A stretch of DNA of 64,000 bases from Burkholderiaceae bacterium (GTDB lineage: Bacteria; Pseudomonadota; Gammaproteobacteria; Burkholderiales; Burkholderiaceae), in NCBI GenBank assembly GCA_947448415.1, contig CANFMT010000001.1:1-64000 (forward strand), written 5' to 3'. A program made the translations under genes and the position numbers. The notes below the pieces were generated by a model. It was not told the DNA's origin. It ran no database searches and saw only the letters and a program-made list of their open reading frames with translations. Shown here piece after piece: positions 26,131 to 35,953 of this stretch. The number at the start of each line of letters is the position of its first letter. Position 1 is the stretch's first letter.

Positions 26131-27276
26131 CTATGCCCGCTGATTAAAGCGCCTGTCAAATACCTCTTCGGCAATCCTGTTTTTCAAGATCTCGATTGAG
26201 CCGCCAGCAATCATCCAGCCACGGGTCCGTCTTACGCAATACTCTACCAAGGTTTCTTGACTATATCCTGTGGCACCCATGATTTGCAGGGCCTCATTGG
26301 AAACCTCAAATCCGGTGTTATTACATATGAGCTTGGCAGCAGTGGTTTCATACGCGGATGGCAAGCCGCCCTCTGCATTCACTGCTGCTCTATAGAGCAT
26401 CAACTGCGCTGCGTCGAGCTTTACGGCCATTTCTGCAAATTTCCATTGAATCCCCTGAAATTCGCAGATCTGCTTGCCAAACTGTTCGCGTACTGAGGCA
26501 TATTCTTTGGCCTTATTAAACGCATATCGACCTAGAGCAAGCGCGCGTGAAGAATTACCAATGCGCTCTACATTAAATCCGCTAATTTGCTTTTTAAAAC
26601 CGCCGGGGCCTAAAAGCAATGCAGAGTCAGGAATAAAGCAATCCTCAAAGTACAGCTGTGACCACTCCTCACCGCTCATAAAACTATTTGGCTGACCTAC
26701 AGTCAAGCCTGGGGTACCCCGCTCTACCAACACAGACCCAATTCCATCTAAGCCTGGTCCAAAGCGGACATACACCAAAAATAATGCTGCTTCAGGGCTA
26801 TGCGTAGAGAAAACTTTTGAGCCATTGATCAGGTAACCGCCATCCACCTTCTTGGCAGATGTTGCCAACTCAGTTACAGCAGAGCCAGCACCGGGCTCGC
26901 TCATTCCTAAGCCGAGAATTTTCTTACCTGCCAGCAAGTCAGGCAGATACTGTTCTTTTTGCTCTTCGCTTGCATACTCGACAAAGGTTCTGATAGCGCC
27001 GAAATTTCCAGCCTGCACAACGTCTGCAGATTTAGGGCAATGCAAAGCGACTTCTTGGATAGCAATCACTGCATCCATCAATGTGCCACCCATGCCACCA
27101 TCTTTTTCAGGAAACGCGATACCTAATAAACCTTGCTCGCTAATCTTTTGGGCAATAGCCCATGGATACTCAGGGCTATGAGCACGCTCTAGAGCGCCAG
27201 GAGCCAATTCTTTTTCGGCAAACTTTGCAACAGCATCCGCAAATGCTCTTTGCTCGTCATTTAAATGAAAGTCCAT
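26131..27276 (-). CDS. Acyl-CoA dehydrogenase
   Basis: 381 residues, a normal length for the soluble FAD family. Marks: LGLGMSEPGAGSAV (FAD/substrate loop), SNSF-like AC helix region near ERIGNSSRALALGRYAFNKA, YASVREQFGKQICEFQGIQWKFAEM, and the C-terminal MIAGGSIEILKNRIAEEVF. It oxidises an acyl-CoA at C2-C3 and passes electrons to ETF. AGGA precedes the ATG. It is the last enzyme of the leftward beta-oxidation module that begins near 35.1 kb. Confidence 0.9.
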   Translation of the reverse strand: MDFHLNDEQRAFADAVAKFAEKELAPGALERAHSPEYPWAIAQKISEQGLLGIAFPEKDGGMGGTLMDAVIAIQEVALHCPKSADVVQAGNFGAIRTFVEYASEEQKEQYLPDLLAGKKILGLGMSEPGAGSAVTELATSAKKVDGGYLINGSKVFSTHSPEAALFLVYVRFGPGLDGIGSVLVERGTPGLTVGQPNSFMSGEEWSQLYFEDCFIPDSALLLGPGGFKKQISGFNVERIGNSSRALALGRYAFNKAKEYASVREQFGKQICEFQGIQWKFAEMAVKLDAAQLMLYRAAVNAEGGLPSAYETTAAKLICNNTGFEVSNEALQIMGATGYSQETLVEYCVRRTRGWMIAGGSIEILKNRIAEEVFDRRFNQRA

Positions 27277-27311
27277 GTCTCGTTCCTAATTTATAAGCGT
27301 ATCTTTTTGGT

Positions 27312-28262
27312 TTAATTCACACAATTTTGGGGTGAGCCAGCTGCATAAGAATTGATGTTGTCAAAGGCGCTTCCAAAATAAGCTTCGTAATTATCTTTTT
27401 CAACAAAACCAATATGGGGTGTGCATAGGCAATTGGATAAATGCAAGAGCGGATGGTCTGCACCCAGTACCGGCTCAGATTCATAGGTATCTACTGCAGC
27501 ATATCCAGGTCTGCCCTGTTTCAAGGCTGCCTCTAGAGCACCATCTTCGATTAATTCTGCACGACTTGCATTCACGAGTAAGGCGGTAGACTTCATCATT
27601 GCTAAGTCAGACGCCTTCACAATGCCACGCGTTTGATCATTCAGTCTTAGTTGCAAACAAACTATGTCGCTGTTACTAAAAAACTCCTCTTTAGATGCAG
27701 CAGTTTCAAAGCCAGCTTGCTGCGCCTTTTCTATGCTCGTAGCACGGCCCCATACCAAGGGCTTTGCACCGAAGGCTTTTCCTATCTCACAAACTTGCTT
27801 ACCAATTCGTCCGTAACCGTAAACTCCCAGCACCTTGCCTGAGAGCTGACTTCCTAGGTAGCCTTGCCATTGGCCACCCTTTAATCTATTGACCTCTTCT
27901 ACAAAGCGTCGTAAGGCGGCCAAAATTAAGAGCATATTAAGTTCAGCAGTAGCAGCTCCTGAGCCCCTACCATCCATCACCATAATGCCTTTATCTTTAC
28001 AGGCCTGCAGATCGACGTGCGAGGCTATTTTTCCGGTTTGCGATATTACTTTTAACTTTGGCAGGCGATCCAATAGCTCTCTTGTAATAACTGTTCTTTC
28101 ACGGATCAGCACAATTGCTTCGGCATCCTTAAACCGATCTGCCAAGGCATCAACCCCAGAAACAGTATTGTTGAAGATCTCAACAGTATGGTTTTTGAGC
28201 TTATCAAAGCAGCCTAAATTGCGGATGCAGTCTTGATGGTCGTCAGAAATAACAATATGCAT
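27312..28262 (-). CDS. D-isomer-specific 2-hydroxyacid dehydrogenase family protein
   Basis: 316 residues. NAD motif VLGVYGYGRIGKQVCEIGKAFGA; catalytic positions in NASRAELI, YESEPVLG and TPHIGFVEKDNYE. The last segment resembles the SerA/phosphoglycerate-dehydrogenase-like group. It lies between the FadJ-like gene (12 bp upstream) and the acyl-CoA dehydrogenase, an odd partner for beta-oxidation, suggesting that a 2-oxo or 2-hydroxy acid enters or leaves this route. Confidence 0.85.
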   Translation of the reverse strand: MHIVISDDHQDCIRNLGCFDKLKNHTVEIFNNTVSGVDALADRFKDAEAIVLIRERTVITRELLDRLPKLKVISQTGKIASHVDLQACKDKGIMVMDGRGSGAATAELNMLLILAALRRFVEEVNRLKGGQWQGYLGSQLSGKVLGVYGYGRIGKQVCEIGKAFGAKPLVWGRATSIEKAQQAGFETAASKEEFFSNSDIVCLQLRLNDQTRGIVKASDLAMMKSTALLVNASRAELIEDGALEAALKQGRPGYAAVDTYESEPVLGADHPLLHLSNCLCTPHIGFVEKDNYEAYFGSAFDNINSYAAGSPQNCVN

Positions 28263-28274
28263 TTACTTTTCCAT

Positions 28275-30314
28275 CTATTCAAATAATTTATCTAGATTGG
28301 CCGGGATAAATCCAGGACCACTTTGCTTGGCAAGAAGCTCCATATCTAAGCTTAACCTTTGCAAACCCATCTCGCGAGCAACAAACACCGGCCCACCATG
28401 CCAACGAGGAAAACCATAGCCATTTACTAAGGCAATATCGCAATCGGTAGCATCACTTACAACGCCCTCCGAGATGAGGTGCGCAACCTCGTTGATCATA
28501 GCAAGGAGAACACGATGAACGATTTCCTCGGAAGTGAACTCCCGTCTATCGATCCCTTTTGCAGCACTCGCCTCATCAATCACCTGCTTTACCACCGGAT
28601 CAGATAAGCCTTTCTTTGCGCCCTCAAGATATTGGTAATAGCCTGATCCTGTTTTCCGCCCAAAACGTCCTGCTTGGCATAGAGTATCTGGAATAGTGAC
28701 ATACCGGTGCGCCGGGTCTCGTGTTGCTGACTGACTCTTACGCATTGCCCAAGCAATATCTAGGCCAGACATGTCCGCAACTGCAAATGGCCCCATGGCA
28801 AAACCATAATCCTCAAGCGCCTTATCGATCTGCTCAGGATAAGCACCCTCTTCCAACATAAACTCACACTGGCGACGGTAAGCCGCATAAATACGATTGC
28901 CGATAAAGCCAAATGAGTTTGCACTGATCACTGGCGTTTTGCCTAATCGCTTCGCAAATTGCAGACCGGCTGCAATCACTTCGGGCGCAGTCATCTTGCA
29001 ACGTACGATTTCAAGAAGCTTCATCACTTGAGCAGGACTAAAAAAGTGCAAACCAAATACACGCGTTGGGTTTTTGGTTTTGGCAGCAATAGCATCTATG
29101 TCTAAATAAGAGGTATTGGATGCGAGTAGTGCGCTGGCATTTGCATACTCCTCGATCTTCGCAAAGACCTCATGCTTAACTTGCATATCCTCAAATACTG
29201 CCTCGATCACTAAATCTACTAAAGTAATATCACTCCACTTTGATGAGTAAGTAAAGTTCTTCAAAATGGCGTCGGCTTTTTCTAAACCCATCTTGCCGCT
29301 TTTGACACGAGCTTCGTAAAAGTCTATGACCTTTTTAGCGCCATTTGCCAGAGCTGATTCATTTTGATCCAACATCAATACGCTATAGCCAGCGGATAAG
29401 CAGGCCATAGCGATACCAGAGCCCATCGTTCCAGCCCCAATCACTGCAATCTTTTCAATACTCTGAGGCATTTGCTCATTAGCACTTAATGCCTTAAATA
29501 ATTTACGCTCTGCAAAAAATTGATGGCGCAGCGCCTTGGCTTCTGTACTCACTCGTAAGTCTTGAAAGACTTGGCGTTCAATGGCAAGGCCTTGATCTAT
29601 TGGCATGCTCATGGCATTGACAATCATTTCAATAGCTTTGTGAATATTAGGACGATTTTTGCCTAATTTCAAAGCTTTTTGGGTAGCCAATGAAACATCA
29701 GATGCTTGTGCATCTGGAGTAGAGATATCTCGAATACGATTCTTTTTACAAGATCTCGCAAACTCAACGGCATTACTTAACAGATCTTCTTTAACGATTT
29801 TATTTATGATGCCCAACTGAAGAGCTTCATCAGCCTTAATGCGAATCCCGCCACAAATAAGTTCTATAGACTTTTCTACACCAATGATTCTGGGTAGACG
29901 TTGAGTTCCACCGGCACCAGGAATAATTCCCAGAGTAACTTCTGGCAAACCAACTACCGCTCCTTGCAAGGCGATACGCGCATCGCAACCTAAGGCCAGC
30001 TCAAAGCCACCGCCTAGAGCAGATCCATGAATCGCGCAGACTATAGGCTTAGAGCAATTTTCAATCGCTTCAATTACCTGGGGTAAATGTGGCTCTGCAA
30101 GCGGCAGGGAGAACTCTTTAATATCTGATCCCGCAATAAATGTATTGCCCGCCCCAATGATTACGGCTGACTTTGCCTGCGAATTTTTCTCAAGGGCTGA
30201 AATCGCATCGAGCAATCCTTTGCGCACTTCAATAGAGCCGGCATTAATAGGAGGATTGTTCACGGTAATAACCATGACATCTGACTCTAAATGAGTGGTG
30301 ACTTGCGTATTCAT
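28275..30314 (-). CDS. Bifunctional enoyl-CoA hydratase / 3-hydroxyacyl-CoA dehydrogenase (FadJ/FadB-alpha-like)
   Basis: 679 residues. The crotonase domain (1-190) keeps both glutamates, Glu105 in GGGFELA and Glu125 in LPEVTLG. A linker leads to the dehydrogenase domain with VIGAGTMGSG (GxGxxG at 293-298), GLHFFSPAQVMKL for the catalytic His region, and GFIGNRIYAAYR. The two C-terminal helical repeats complete the family. It hydrates the 2-enoyl-CoA and oxidises the 3-hydroxyacyl-CoA. Its companion thiolase is probably the PcaF-like one transcribed from the divergent side at 35.9 kb. Confidence 0.92.
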   Translation of the reverse strand: MNTQVTTHLESDVMVITVNNPPINAGSIEVRKGLLDAISALEKNSQAKSAVIIGAGNTFIAGSDIKEFSLPLAEPHLPQVIEAIENCSKPIVCAIHGSALGGGFELALGCDARIALQGAVVGLPEVTLGIIPGAGGTQRLPRIIGVEKSIELICGGIRIKADEALQLGIINKIVKEDLLSNAVEFARSCKKNRIRDISTPDAQASDVSLATQKALKLGKNRPNIHKAIEMIVNAMSMPIDQGLAIERQVFQDLRVSTEAKALRHQFFAERKLFKALSANEQMPQSIEKIAVIGAGTMGSGIAMACLSAGYSVLMLDQNESALANGAKKVIDFYEARVKSGKMGLEKADAILKNFTYSSKWSDITLVDLVIEAVFEDMQVKHEVFAKIEEYANASALLASNTSYLDIDAIAAKTKNPTRVFGLHFFSPAQVMKLLEIVRCKMTAPEVIAAGLQFAKRLGKTPVISANSFGFIGNRIYAAYRRQCEFMLEEGAYPEQIDKALEDYGFAMGPFAVADMSGLDIAWAMRKSQSATRDPAHRYVTIPDTLCQAGRFGRKTGSGYYQYLEGAKKGLSDPVVKQVIDEASAAKGIDRREFTSEEIVHRVLLAMINEVAHLISEGVVSDATDCDIALVNGYGFPRWHGGPVFVAREMGLQRLSLDMELLAKQSGPGFIPANLDKLFE

Positions 30315-30322
30315 GTTCCTAC

Positions 30323-31141
30323 TTATTTAAACCATGCAATTAAGGATTGATTAATTTGATCTGGTTTTTCATACTGCACCCAATGACCAGCGTCAATAAT
30401 GATTTCTTTGGCTCTATTTGCCTTTCCAGTCGCTAGTTTTTCAACTAGGTATTCTGGTGTACAAGTGATGTCATGCTCGCCCCATATCAGCAGGACGGGA
30501 CCGGGATACATCTCTAGTTGCTCAGCCAGACCTCCGGGCCTTGCAATCGGCTTACTTCTAAAGCGCGTAGCCACACAGGCATCCTGATGAATTCGGATCG
30601 CCAATTCGTCAACCCTGTCATAGGTGCTCAGCATTTGCTGATAGAGATTCTCGCGCATGACCTGTTTGAGTTCTTCTAAGTTACCGCTTTCATGAATTGC
30701 TTTCCATGCCAGTAACTCCCCTTTAGGTCTCCGCGGACCACCATGCCCAGCACTTCCTAATAGAGCTAATTTTCTAATACCGGGTCTCTGGTTAGCCAAA
30801 TGAGCCGCAACAAATCCCCCGAATGAGAAGCCAGTAATATTTACGATGGCATTCTCACCAAAAAGAGTATTGATGCTTGCAATCATCGGCTCAACTATGC
30901 CCGGTTGAAATTGACTATCAACAAATGAAGATGCGCCAAAGCCTGGCATATCTGGCACAAATATGTTGAAGTGCTTAGCCAACCCTTCGATATTTTGATA
31001 CCAGTGCTCCCAGCTGCCGTGACCACCATGCAGCAAGATCAAGGGTGCAGAGCCAGGTTGCGCAATTCCAAACTCGTGCCATGACACGTGCCCATCTTTA
31101 TAGGGGACTTGATGAATGGTGTGAGCTTGATTGGGCTGCAT
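30323..31141 (-). CDS. Alpha/beta hydrolase
   Basis: 272 residues. ILLHGGHGSWEHW gives the oxyanion loop, GFSFGG the nucleophile elbow (Ser106), WGEHDITCTPEY the acid, and AGHWVQYEKPD the His. The arrangement resembles meta-cleavage product hydrolases and thioesterase-like members. It lies 5 bp after the acyl-CoA synthetase and 8 bp before the FadJ-like gene, so it could hydrolyse a ring-opened intermediate or a CoA ester in the module. No signal peptide. Confidence 0.85.
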   Translation of the reverse strand: MQPNQAHTIHQVPYKDGHVSWHEFGIAQPGSAPLILLHGGHGSWEHWYQNIEGLAKHFNIFVPDMPGFGASSFVDSQFQPGIVEPMIASINTLFGENAIVNITGFSFGGFVAAHLANQRPGIRKLALLGSAGHGGPRRPKGELLAWKAIHESGNLEELKQVMRENLYQQMLSTYDRVDELAIRIHQDACVATRFRSKPIARPGGLAEQLEMYPGPVLLIWGEHDITCTPEYLVEKLATGKANRAKEIIIDAGHWVQYEKPDQINQSLIAWFK

Positions 31142-31146
31142 GTTAA

Positions 31147-33243
31147 TTAGTTAAAGACCGCAATTCCATCGGCTGCTTTAACCCCGTGCCCTTCTTCAAA
31201 AACAAAGATAGGGTTGATTTCACATTCTACTAAGCGGTCTTCCAGGGCCGCTACCATTTCAGAGAACTGGACAATAGCTTTAACCAAAGCGGAAACATCG
31301 CACTTAGCCTTGCCGCGATAACCATCTAGCAATGGCCAAGTTTTTAACGCTTGAAGCATTTCAAGCGCCTCTTTCTCTGTAAATGCTTTTCCTGGATTGA
31401 TAAGGCGCATATGGGTATCTTTAAATAACTCTGCAGTAACTCCGCCCATACCCACCAAGATCGCCGTCCCTAATGGGTCGCGATGCATACCTACCATAAA
31501 CTCTACTCCACCAGAAGCCATTTCCTGAACCAAAAATTGGTTAATAGTCACCCCTGCTTTGGCTTTAACACCTGCAGACATTGCATTCATTTTGGCAGCA
31601 AGCTCGGAAGGGGAAACATTCAATGCAACCCCACCCATCTCTGTTTTATGAAGAATCTCATTGGAGAGTATTTTTAAAACCAGCTTTTCGCCAAGATCTT
31701 TTGCTGTATCTAAATTAGGACTTGTCACTGGCATGACTACCTCACGCACCCCAGGAATTCCAAAGGCAGAGAAAAGCTTCTTAGCGTCATATTCATTCAA
31801 AGAACCATGCATTGAGTTCACATCTAATCCATTGGGAATATTTGCACTGGCGCCCTCTGCTAAAGCAGACTCTTTTAATTGGCTAGCATGCAACATACTG
31901 CCTAGGGCAACGCTACAACTTTCTGGCTGAGAGAATGCAGGCACACCCAACTTAGTCATCAAGGCGCCAGCAATCGGCGCATGCGGACTCACGTAAGCAA
32001 TCACAGGCTTATCGCTAGTTTGCATGCAATCGCGGACCGCTCCTGCCATAAGGTCTGGCATAGAAAGACTAGATGATCCCAAAATCAGAATCAACGCATC
32101 GTATGTAGGACTATCTAATAGAGCACTGATAGCGCCACGTAATAAATCTGGTTGTAGGCCAGCCAAAGTTACGTCAATAGGATTGCGATCTAGGACTGCC
32201 TGATCTCCAGGCTGCAAAGCGCGTAAGCGCTCAGCCGTTTTCTCATCAGGTGCAGGAGTTTCAAAGCCCCATTCACCCAAACTATCGGCAACCAAAGTTC
32301 CCGCACCACCCGTGGAAGTCAGAATAGCAACTCGCTTACCTTTTAATACTCTTCCAGATGATAGCGCCGCAGGAATATCCAAAAAGTCTGAAAACTTATT
32401 AGCGCGAATGATGCCCGTTTGATGAAATAAGGCGTCATACATTTTATCCGTACCAGCTAATGCACCAGTATGAGAGATTGCCGCCCGAATACCAGCCTCA
32501 GACTTGCCTACCTTGTAAACCACAATAGGCTTTCCAGCTTGCTTAGCTCTCAAAGCAGCTGCTCTAAATTTTTCAGGATGGCGAATACTTTCAATGTACA
32601 AGACGATCACCTTGGTGCTGGGATCATCAGTAAGGTAATCCACAAAATCAGCCAAACCAAGATCAGCTTCATTACTAGTAGATACCAATTTAGATAAGCC
32701 TAGGCCACATGCAGTAGCGCGTGACAGTAATGAGCCTAAGATGCCACCGCTTTGTGAGATGACACTGACTGAACCCTTGGGGAACTCATCCATCTCCAAT
32801 GCGCTACTTGGTGAGAGCGGAATATCGTCAGTAATATTGACCATACCAATCGTATTGGGGCCAAGAATACGCATACTGCCGGCAGCCTTAATTAACTCAT
32901 CTTGCTTTTGTAATCCTTCTGGGCCGTGCTCTGCAAATCCACTGGTTAGGACAATCGCCGCTGGAGTACCAATTGCCGCCAACTCCTTGACTGCGCTTAG
33001 CGCTTTGTCCGTTCCAACCATGATGATTGCAACATCAGGGGTTTCTGGCAGGCTGGAAATGTCTGGATAGCACTTTAATCCGGCAATTTCCTCAACACGA
33101 GGATTGATGGGGTAAATTTTTCCTTTGAAATGGTGCTTTTGCAAATAGGCAATAGGTCTTCCAGCAGTTTTCTTAGGATCTGTTGAAGCACCAATAACCG
33201 CAATGCTGCGAGGCTCCATTAATTTTTGAATAGCGCTACTCAT
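31147..33243 (-). CDS. Acyl-CoA synthetase, ADP(NDP)-forming, fused alpha-beta subunits
   Basis: 698 residues. The N-terminal CoA-binding domain has SIAVIGAST and succinyl-CoA-synthetase-like domains follow, with the phosphohistidine at His258 in SHTGALAG. The C-terminal ATP-grasp part shows LVLKILSNEILHKTEMGGV and GVEFMVGMHRDPLGTAILVGMGG. It makes an acyl-CoA from acid, CoA and ATP with ADP release. No AMP-forming ligase is in this stretch, so this enzyme is the likely activating step for the module. AAGG precedes the ATG. Confidence 0.9.
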   Translation of the reverse strand: MSSAIQKLMEPRSIAVIGASTDPKKTAGRPIAYLQKHHFKGKIYPINPRVEEIAGLKCYPDISSLPETPDVAIIMVGTDKALSAVKELAAIGTPAAIVLTSGFAEHGPEGLQKQDELIKAAGSMRILGPNTIGMVNITDDIPLSPSSALEMDEFPKGSVSVISQSGGILGSLLSRATACGLGLSKLVSTSNEADLGLADFVDYLTDDPSTKVIVLYIESIRHPEKFRAAALRAKQAGKPIVVYKVGKSEAGIRAAISHTGALAGTDKMYDALFHQTGIIRANKFSDFLDIPAALSSGRVLKGKRVAILTSTGGAGTLVADSLGEWGFETPAPDEKTAERLRALQPGDQAVLDRNPIDVTLAGLQPDLLRGAISALLDSPTYDALILILGSSSLSMPDLMAGAVRDCMQTSDKPVIAYVSPHAPIAGALMTKLGVPAFSQPESCSVALGSMLHASQLKESALAEGASANIPNGLDVNSMHGSLNEYDAKKLFSAFGIPGVREVVMPVTSPNLDTAKDLGEKLVLKILSNEILHKTEMGGVALNVSPSELAAKMNAMSAGVKAKAGVTINQFLVQEMASGGVEFMVGMHRDPLGTAILVGMGGVTAELFKDTHMRLINPGKAFTEKEALEMLQALKTWPLLDGYRGKAKCDVSALVKAIVQFSEMVAALEDRLVECEINPIFVFEEGHGVKAADGIAVFN

Positions 33244-33252
33244 ATCAATACC

Positions 33253-34050
33253 TTATTTATTTTTTGCAGCCGCAGCTTTTTCTAGAAACGCCATTACAGA
33301 CTCACGATGCTCAGTGCTCGTGTAGCAAATGCCTTGGGCTTGACTGCCTTGAGCAAATACTTGGGCCGCAGTAGTTTCAAAAGTTTGATTGAGGATAGTT
33401 TTGCCCAAAGCCAATGCAGTAGCAGAGCCTTTACTCATCTCCTTTGCCCATGCTTGCGCTTCTTGAACTAACGATTCTGAATTGGCAACTTTATCCACAA
33501 TTCCAATTTTCGTAGCCTCTTCGATATCGACTCTTCTGCCTGAAAAGATCAATTCTTTTGCCTTTACCAAACCAACGCGTCTTGGTAGGAAGTACATGCC
33601 GCCACCATCCGGAATAATTCCGCGATTGATATATGACCATGTGAAGTTAGCAACATCAGAAGCAATAATGAAATCACACGCCAAGGCAGTATCGGCTCCT
33701 AAACCAGATGCTGGACCATTTACGGCAGCAATGGTCGGCTTAGGCATGGTGTGCAATAGAGAAACTGCGTGATGCACTCGCTGCTGACGATGCCAGCCGT
33801 TATATGCTACCTCGCCAGCTGGCGCCTTCATACGCTTTTCCATCCCGGAAATATCGCCACCCGCACAAAATCCTTTGCCATTACCAGTCAGCACTAGCGC
33901 ACGAATCGTTTTATCTGCAGTAATCATTTCTAAAGCTTCAATAAATTCTGAGCGCATGTCATCACTCATTGCATTGCGCTTCTCTGGTCTATTTAATCGC
34001 AATGTTGCTATGCCATCATCAACGGCTAGCTCAATCAATTTAAAAGTCAT
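33253..34050 (-). CDS. Enoyl-CoA hydratase/isomerase family protein, PaaG-like isomerase candidate
   Basis: 265 residues. Crotonase fold with RPEKRNAMSDDM and FCAGGDISGM. The two hydratase glutamates are replaced by Asp120 and Tyr140, but an Asp is present at 148 in IIPDGGGMYFLPR, the position used by PaaG-type isomerases. I therefore favour double-bond isomerisation over hydration, with the FadJ-like protein supplying hydratase activity. AGGA lies ahead of the ATG; the synthetase gene follows 9 bp downstream. Confidence 0.85.
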   Translation of the reverse strand: MTFKLIELAVDDGIATLRLNRPEKRNAMSDDMRSEFIEALEMITADKTIRALVLTGNGKGFCAGGDISGMEKRMKAPAGEVAYNGWHRQQRVHHAVSLLHTMPKPTIAAVNGPASGLGADTALACDFIIASDVANFTWSYINRGIIPDGGGMYFLPRRVGLVKAKELIFSGRRVDIEEATKIGIVDKVANSESLVQEAQAWAKEMSKGSATALALGKTILNQTFETTAAQVFAQGSQAQGICYTSTEHRESVMAFLEKAAAAKNK

Positions 34051-34080
34051 CGTGCTTCCTCGTTATCAATATTCGAATAT

Positions 34081-35091
34081 TTAATCTGGAGTAATGTTGG
34101 CGTCTTTAATGACTGCGCGCCAACGAATTTCTTCTGCCTTCACAAACTTAGCAAAGTCTTCTGGTGTGCCAGTTTTAATCATGAGGCCTTCACTCTCAAC
34201 CCTGCTTTTAAAAGCGGTTGTTTGTGCACCTTTTTTGATCGATGCATTAAGTTTATTAATCGCATCTGGTGGAGTGCCAGCAGGAGCATAGTAACCATAC
34301 CAACTACCCGCTGAATATCCTGGTACGCCGCTCTCTGCAACGGTTGGAAGCTTGGCTAGAGCTGGGGTTGTAGATCGAACTGGTGTCGTGACAGCTAGGG
34401 CTCGCAGCTTTCCGCCCTCTACTAAACTTCCAACGGCTGATGCAGTAGCAAACATGACATCCACTTGCCCGCCTATAACATCTGTTAGAGCGGGACCGGC
34501 GCCCTTATATGGCACATGAGTCAATTTTGTTCCAGCCATGGAATTAAATAGTTCGCCTGCAAGATGGGCTGAAGTACCACCGCCTTGTGACGCGTAAGAT
34601 AGTTTTCCTGGGTTGGCCTTTGCTGCAGCAAGAAACTCTGCAAAAGTTTTATAGGGACTATCAGCGGAGACCACTACAACGTTTGGAGAAACACCGACCA
34701 ATATCACTGGCGCAAAATCTTTATCTTGTGAGTACGGCAACTTAGCTTTTAGGCTTGGATTGACCGCATGGGCCAAAGTAGCCACGACTAACGTATATCC
34801 ATCTGGAGGACTTTTCGCTAATGCGTCTGTGCCGATAATGGTGCTGCCACCTGGTTTGTTATCAATCACAATCGGTTGACGCAAACTATCGGACATGGGA
34901 ACAGCTAAAGTTCTTGCTACAAGATCAGTGCCCCCACCCGGAGCAAAAGGAACAATGACTTTGATCGGTTTATCTGGATAGGCAGCAAAAGCTGTAAAAG
35001 ATGTCAAAAAACCCAGGAAACCAGCCAAAAAGACTGTTGCCAAGGTAAAGCGTTTTCTGCTCATTGGGCAATAAAACACATTGATCTCCAT
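34081..35091 (-). CDS. Bug/TctC-family periplasmic receptor
   Basis: 336 residues from the first ATG. Starting at the ATG at 35064 (MSRKRFTLATVFLAG) would give a more typical Sec signal ending FTAFAAY, so the first nine residues may not be translated. Loop: KPIKVIVPFAPGGGTDLVAR. It is the first gene of the leftward beta-oxidation module and is divergent from the IclR regulator, so it is probably the receptor for the module's substrate. Confidence 0.9.
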   Translation of the reverse strand: MEINVFYCPMSRKRFTLATVFLAGFLGFLTSFTAFAAYPDKPIKVIVPFAPGGGTDLVARTLAVPMSDSLRQPIVIDNKPGGSTIIGTDALAKSPPDGYTLVVATLAHAVNPSLKAKLPYSQDKDFAPVILVGVSPNVVVVSADSPYKTFAEFLAAAKANPGKLSYASQGGGTSAHLAGELFNSMAGTKLTHVPYKGAGPALTDVIGGQVDVMFATASAVGSLVEGGKLRALAVTTPVRSTTPALAKLPTVAESGVPGYSAGSWYGYYAPAGTPPDAINKLNASIKKGAQTTAFKSRVESEGLMIKTGTPEDFAKFVKAEEIRWRAVIKDANITPD

Positions 35092-35152
35092 TTATTAGTT
35101 AATTACTTATTCATCAAGAAGTATCCCCCAACTCACCCAGGGATTTATGGTC

Positions 35153-35173
35153 TAATTCCACTAGATGGAATTA
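35153..35173. promoter_or_regulatory. Inverted repeat at the IclR gene start, candidate operator
   Basis: TAATTCCA (35153-35160), spacer CTAGA, TGGAATTA (35166-35173). The right arm overlaps the ATG of the regulator. E. coli IclR sites are built from TGGAAAT/ATTTCCA arms; here similar arms appear in inverted order. Autoregulation and control of the divergent Bug promoter are inferred. Confidence 0.5.
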
Positions 35174-35941
35174 AAAAAGTCACCAGCCAAACTCAATCGC
35201 TCCCTAGAACGTGGGATTGAGATCTTGCGCTGCTTTAAGCCCGGTATGAATTTGCTGGGCAACAGTGAGATAGCTGAGCGCACGGGGCTACCCCCCTCAA
35301 CCATTAGCCGCCTTACCCAAACCTTAGTGCTATCTGGATTTTTAGAGCACGACAAACAGAAATCCGCCTATCGACTGGCGCCAACAGTCCTCAGTCTGGG
35401 GCACGCCTATAAAACGAGCTCTCTTGAACTCAGAATCATCGAACCACTGATGCGCAAAGCCTCTGAGAAATTGAAGTTAAACGTTGGTCTTGCAGTTGCC
35501 GATCGACTTGAAATGGTCTATCTAGAATCGATTCGCTATACCAAGAACATTGCCTTAAGAACCATTGCTGCTGGCCAAAGAGTACCCATGGAACGAACCT
35601 CCCTCGGAAGAGCCTGGATTGCTACTTTAGATTCCAAAAGCAGAACAAAACTGCTGCTGGAGTTAAAAAATGCAGGAACCAAAAATTGGGAGCAAATAAA
35701 CCGGGAAATACATGCAGCAATAGACTCCATGCAGAACAAGGGATATTGTGTTGCTTCTTGGTTACCTGAAATTTCAGCGATTTCAACATCCATACAGCTA
35801 CTCAATGGCAAAACTGCCTCCCTCAACTTAAGTACGCCTGCAGAAAGTCAACTGAGCGGCGTGCTGGAAAGTTATGTACCAGCCCTATTTGAATTAAAAG
35901 ATAAGATTGAGGCTGAGTTAAATAAAATTAATCACACTTAA
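35165..35941 (+). CDS. IclR-family transcriptional regulator
   Basis: 258 residues. The winged helix-turn-helix is at about 8-70 (LERGIEILRCFKPG ... NSEIAERTGLPPSTISRLTQTL) and the effector-binding GAF-like domain at about 80-250 (LNVGLAVADRLEMVYLES ... VASWLPEISAISTSI). IclR members in proteobacteria often control aromatic and beta-ketoadipate genes (PcaR, PobR). It stands directly before a PcaF-like thiolase (12 bp) and divergent from the beta-oxidation module, so it likely responds to a dicarboxylate or its CoA ester. Confidence 0.9.
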   Translation: MELKKSPAKLNRSLERGIEILRCFKPGMNLLGNSEIAERTGLPPSTISRLTQTLVLSGFLEHDKQKSAYRLAPTVLSLGHAYKTSSLELRIIEPLMRKASEKLKLNVGLAVADRLEMVYLESIRYTKNIALRTIAAGQRVPMERTSLGRAWIATLDSKSRTKLLLELKNAGTKNWEQINREIHAAIDSMQNKGYCVASWLPEISAISTSIQLLNGKTASLNLSTPAESQLSGVLESYVPALFELKDKIEAELNKINHT

Positions 35942-35953
35942 TTGAAGACTGAA

